From: an uncultured Collinsella sp.
GTDB taxonomy: Bacteria > Actinomycetota > Coriobacteriia > Coriobacteriales > Coriobacteriaceae
Direction: 5' to 3'
Assembly (NCBI GenBank): GCA_902478705.1
Contig: CABSMB010000061.1
Location: 1-7,139 of the forward strand
DNA length: 7,139 bases
Shown piece by piece: positions 6,124 through 7,139 of this stretch. The notes beneath the pieces are model-generated. The model ran no database searches and was not told the origin of the DNA. It saw only the letters and a list, made by a program, of their open reading frames with translations. Each line of letters opens with the position of its first letter. The first letter of the stretch is position 1. A program made the position numbers and the translations under genes.

Positions 6124-6328
6124 TTGGTTCCTAACATCGAGGTATTCCGGACAAACTGTAGCGCGAACAGGCGAGATTATCACTACACCCCACTAAAGCA
6201 GGGGGTAATTTTCTCAAAAAAAGTAATGAAGGCGCAGTTGAAGCGTTCATTTTTGGTGCGCGCGAATCTGATACAATTTGTTCGTTACTGTTTGAATTGA
6301 TGTATGCGTGGAATGTCGAGGGCTCATC
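6124..6328. promoter_or_regulatory. Divergent galM / lacR control region
   Basis: This 205-base AT-rich gap separates two divergent genes. Rightward, TACAAT (6272-6277) is a good -10 for the regulator, but the -35 at 17 bases (ATTTTT, 6249-6254) is poor, which suggests an activated or weak promoter. Leftward, GATAAT (ATTATC at 6176-6181 on the plus strand) is a candidate galM -10, again without a recognisable -35. Possible operators: a ten-base direct repeat GTTCGTTACT / GTTTGAATTG at 6281-6300, just past the regulator -10, and a short inverted repeat ACCCC...GGGGT around 6185-6207 near the galM -10. Repressor binding at either is inference. Confidence 0.45.
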
Positions 6329-7093
6329 GTGATTAAGGCAGAGCGACAGGATAGGGTTCGTCAGCTGCTCGAGGAGCAGGGAACGGTCTCGGTCAAGGAG
6401 ATCTCGGACGCGCTGGGCGTCTCGGACATGACGATCCGTCGCGACCTTGAGGAGCTCGCGAGCCTGGGCGAGATCGAGCGCGTGCACGGCGGTGCCCGTA
6501 GCGCGCAGGGTCGCCCCCATGCGATGCTGCGTCACGAGTACTCTCATAGCGAAAAGCGGTCCAAGCACGCTGAGGAAAAGCTGCAGATCGCGCGCCGTGC
6601 CGTGGAGCTCATCGAGGAAGGCTCGACCATCTTTTTGGGTACGGGCACCACGGTTGAACAGATGGCCTCGATGCTGCCGGCGTTTCGCCTGCGTATTGTG
6701 ACTAACTCGCTTTCGGTTTTTAACCTGCTCGAGGAGCGCGAGGACTGCGATCTGTGTCTCGTGGGCGGCATGTACCGTCGCCGTACCGCTGCTTTTGTGG
6801 GCCCCACGGCCGAGGACACCCTGCGCGCGCTGGGGATCGATGCAGCCTTTATCGGCGCGAACGGCATCCTGGACGGCGACGTGTCCACGTCCAACATGGA
6901 CGAGGGCCGCATTCAGCAGCTCGCCTTTAGCAAGGCCGATTCTCGCTATCTGATCGCCGACTCCAGCAAGATCGGCAAACGCGACTTCTACACCTTCTGC
7001 CGTCTGGACAACCTGGACGCTGTAGTATGCGAGCCGAGCATCTTGGCAGAAGACCGCGCCGCCATCGAAGAACATACGCAGGTCATCTGCTAG
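6329..7093 (+). CDS. lacR: DeoR-family transcriptional regulator, LacR-like
   Basis: Predicted DNA-binding repressor of 254 residues (family about 250). The N-terminal DeoR winged helix-turn-helix spans roughly 3-60: ERQDRVRQLLEEQGTVSVKE, then ALGVSDMTIRRDLEEL as the recognition helix, then EIERVHGGA. The C-terminal sugar-phosphate sensing domain follows, with FLGTGTTVEQMA, VTNSLSVFNLL, LVGGMYRRRTAAFVGP, AFIGANGI and STSNMDEGRIQQLAFSKA, then IADSSKIGKRDFYTF. The STSN-x-x-EG pattern resembles LacR, which in Gram-positive lactose systems is released by tagatose-6-P; other DeoR sensors (GalNAc, fructose-1-P) remain possible. The GTG at 6329 is chosen because GAGGG lies six bases upstream; a GTG at 6308 in frame adds only seven residues. 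It is divergent from galM and in the same window as a LacC-type kinase, so galactose-related genes are its likely targets. The gene is intact. Confidence 0.88.
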   Translation: MIKAERQDRVRQLLEEQGTVSVKEISDALGVSDMTIRRDLEELASLGEIERVHGGARSAQGRPHAMLRHEYSHSEKRSKHAEEKLQIARRAVELIEEGSTIFLGTGTTVEQMASMLPAFRLRIVTNSLSVFNLLEEREDCDLCLVGGMYRRRTAAFVGPTAEDTLRALGIDAAFIGANGILDGDVSTSNMDEGRIQQLAFSKADSRYLIADSSKIGKRDFYTFCRLDNLDAVVCEPSILAEDRAAIEEHTQVIC

Positions 7094-7098
7094 CTAGC

Positions 7099-7138
7099 GA
7101 GGCAGGCGATACTTCTGCCCCCTGCCGGTGCCTGTCTC
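7099..7138 (+). terminator. Possible terminator hairpin after lacR, cut by the window edge
   Basis: GAGGCAGGC (7099-7107) can pair with GCCTGTCTC (7130-7138) with one G-U pair around a 22-base loop. The window ends one base later, so the T-run that would confirm a terminator cannot be seen. Confidence 0.3.
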
Positions 7139-7139
7139 T

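Noticed and set aside
4981..6300. Open plus-strand frame of 439 codons antisense to galM.
   Set aside because: It lies opposite a gene with all GalM motifs. High GC with strong third-position bias keeps antisense frames open. The translation is low-complexity in V, A, G and H and shows no motif.
6131..7075. Open minus-strand frame of 314 codons antisense to the regulator.
   Set aside because: The plus strand carries a complete DeoR-family protein; the antisense translation has no recognisable domain.
1..7139. CRISPR array, insertion sequence, attachment site or phage genes.
   Set aside because: There are no regularly spaced repeats, transposase or integrase motifs, or terminal inverted repeats. 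The tRNA 3' end is not duplicated nearby.

Overview
The window is GC-rich bacterial chromosome, probably from an Actinomycetota gut bacterium of the Coriobacteriia (Collinsella-like). This rests on overall impression: high GC with strong GAG/GCC/GGC codon preference, Firmicutes-type sugar genes (LacC, LacX-like, LacR) in an actinobacterial codon style, and a tRNA with genome-encoded CCA. It cannot be settled without a search. No phage, transposon, CRISPR or plasmid signature is visible.

Layout, left to right. (1) The 3' part of nagA (+), which runs off the left edge, converges on a small flavodoxin gene (-); a hairpin with a T-tract on the minus strand lies between them. (2) Diverging from the flavodoxin is a plus-strand run: an LacX-like aldose 1-epimerase, a LacC-type PfkB sugar kinase, a 40-codon relic of a nagA 3' end, and a YhcH/NanQ-family protein, closed by a very long terminator hairpin. 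(3) A tRNA-Thr(CGT) lies on the minus strand with its own terminator and a likely promoter. (4) An orphan mannose-family PTS EIIB (+) follows, in which the usual phosphoacceptor histidine is tyrosine. (5) It converges on galM (-), and galM is divergent from a DeoR/LacR-type regulator (+), which is followed by the start of what looks like another hairpin at the right edge.

The genes share a theme: galactose and amino-sugar use. Deacetylation of GlcNAc-6-P or GalNAc-6-P (NagA/AgaA type), phosphorylation of tagatose-6-P (LacC), anomer interconversion (LacX-like, GalM, and NanQ for sialic acid), a mannose-family PTS component and a LacR-like repressor would all fit breakdown of host or dietary glycans rich in Gal, GalNAc and sialic acid. 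This is inference from gene content. No transporter membrane subunit, isomerase (LacAB/AgaS) or aldolase is in the window.

The two points most worth following are the His-to-Tyr change in the EIIB active-site motif and the nagA remnant between lacC and the YhcH gene. No clearly unprecedented system is visible; most of the window is ordinary metabolic sequence.
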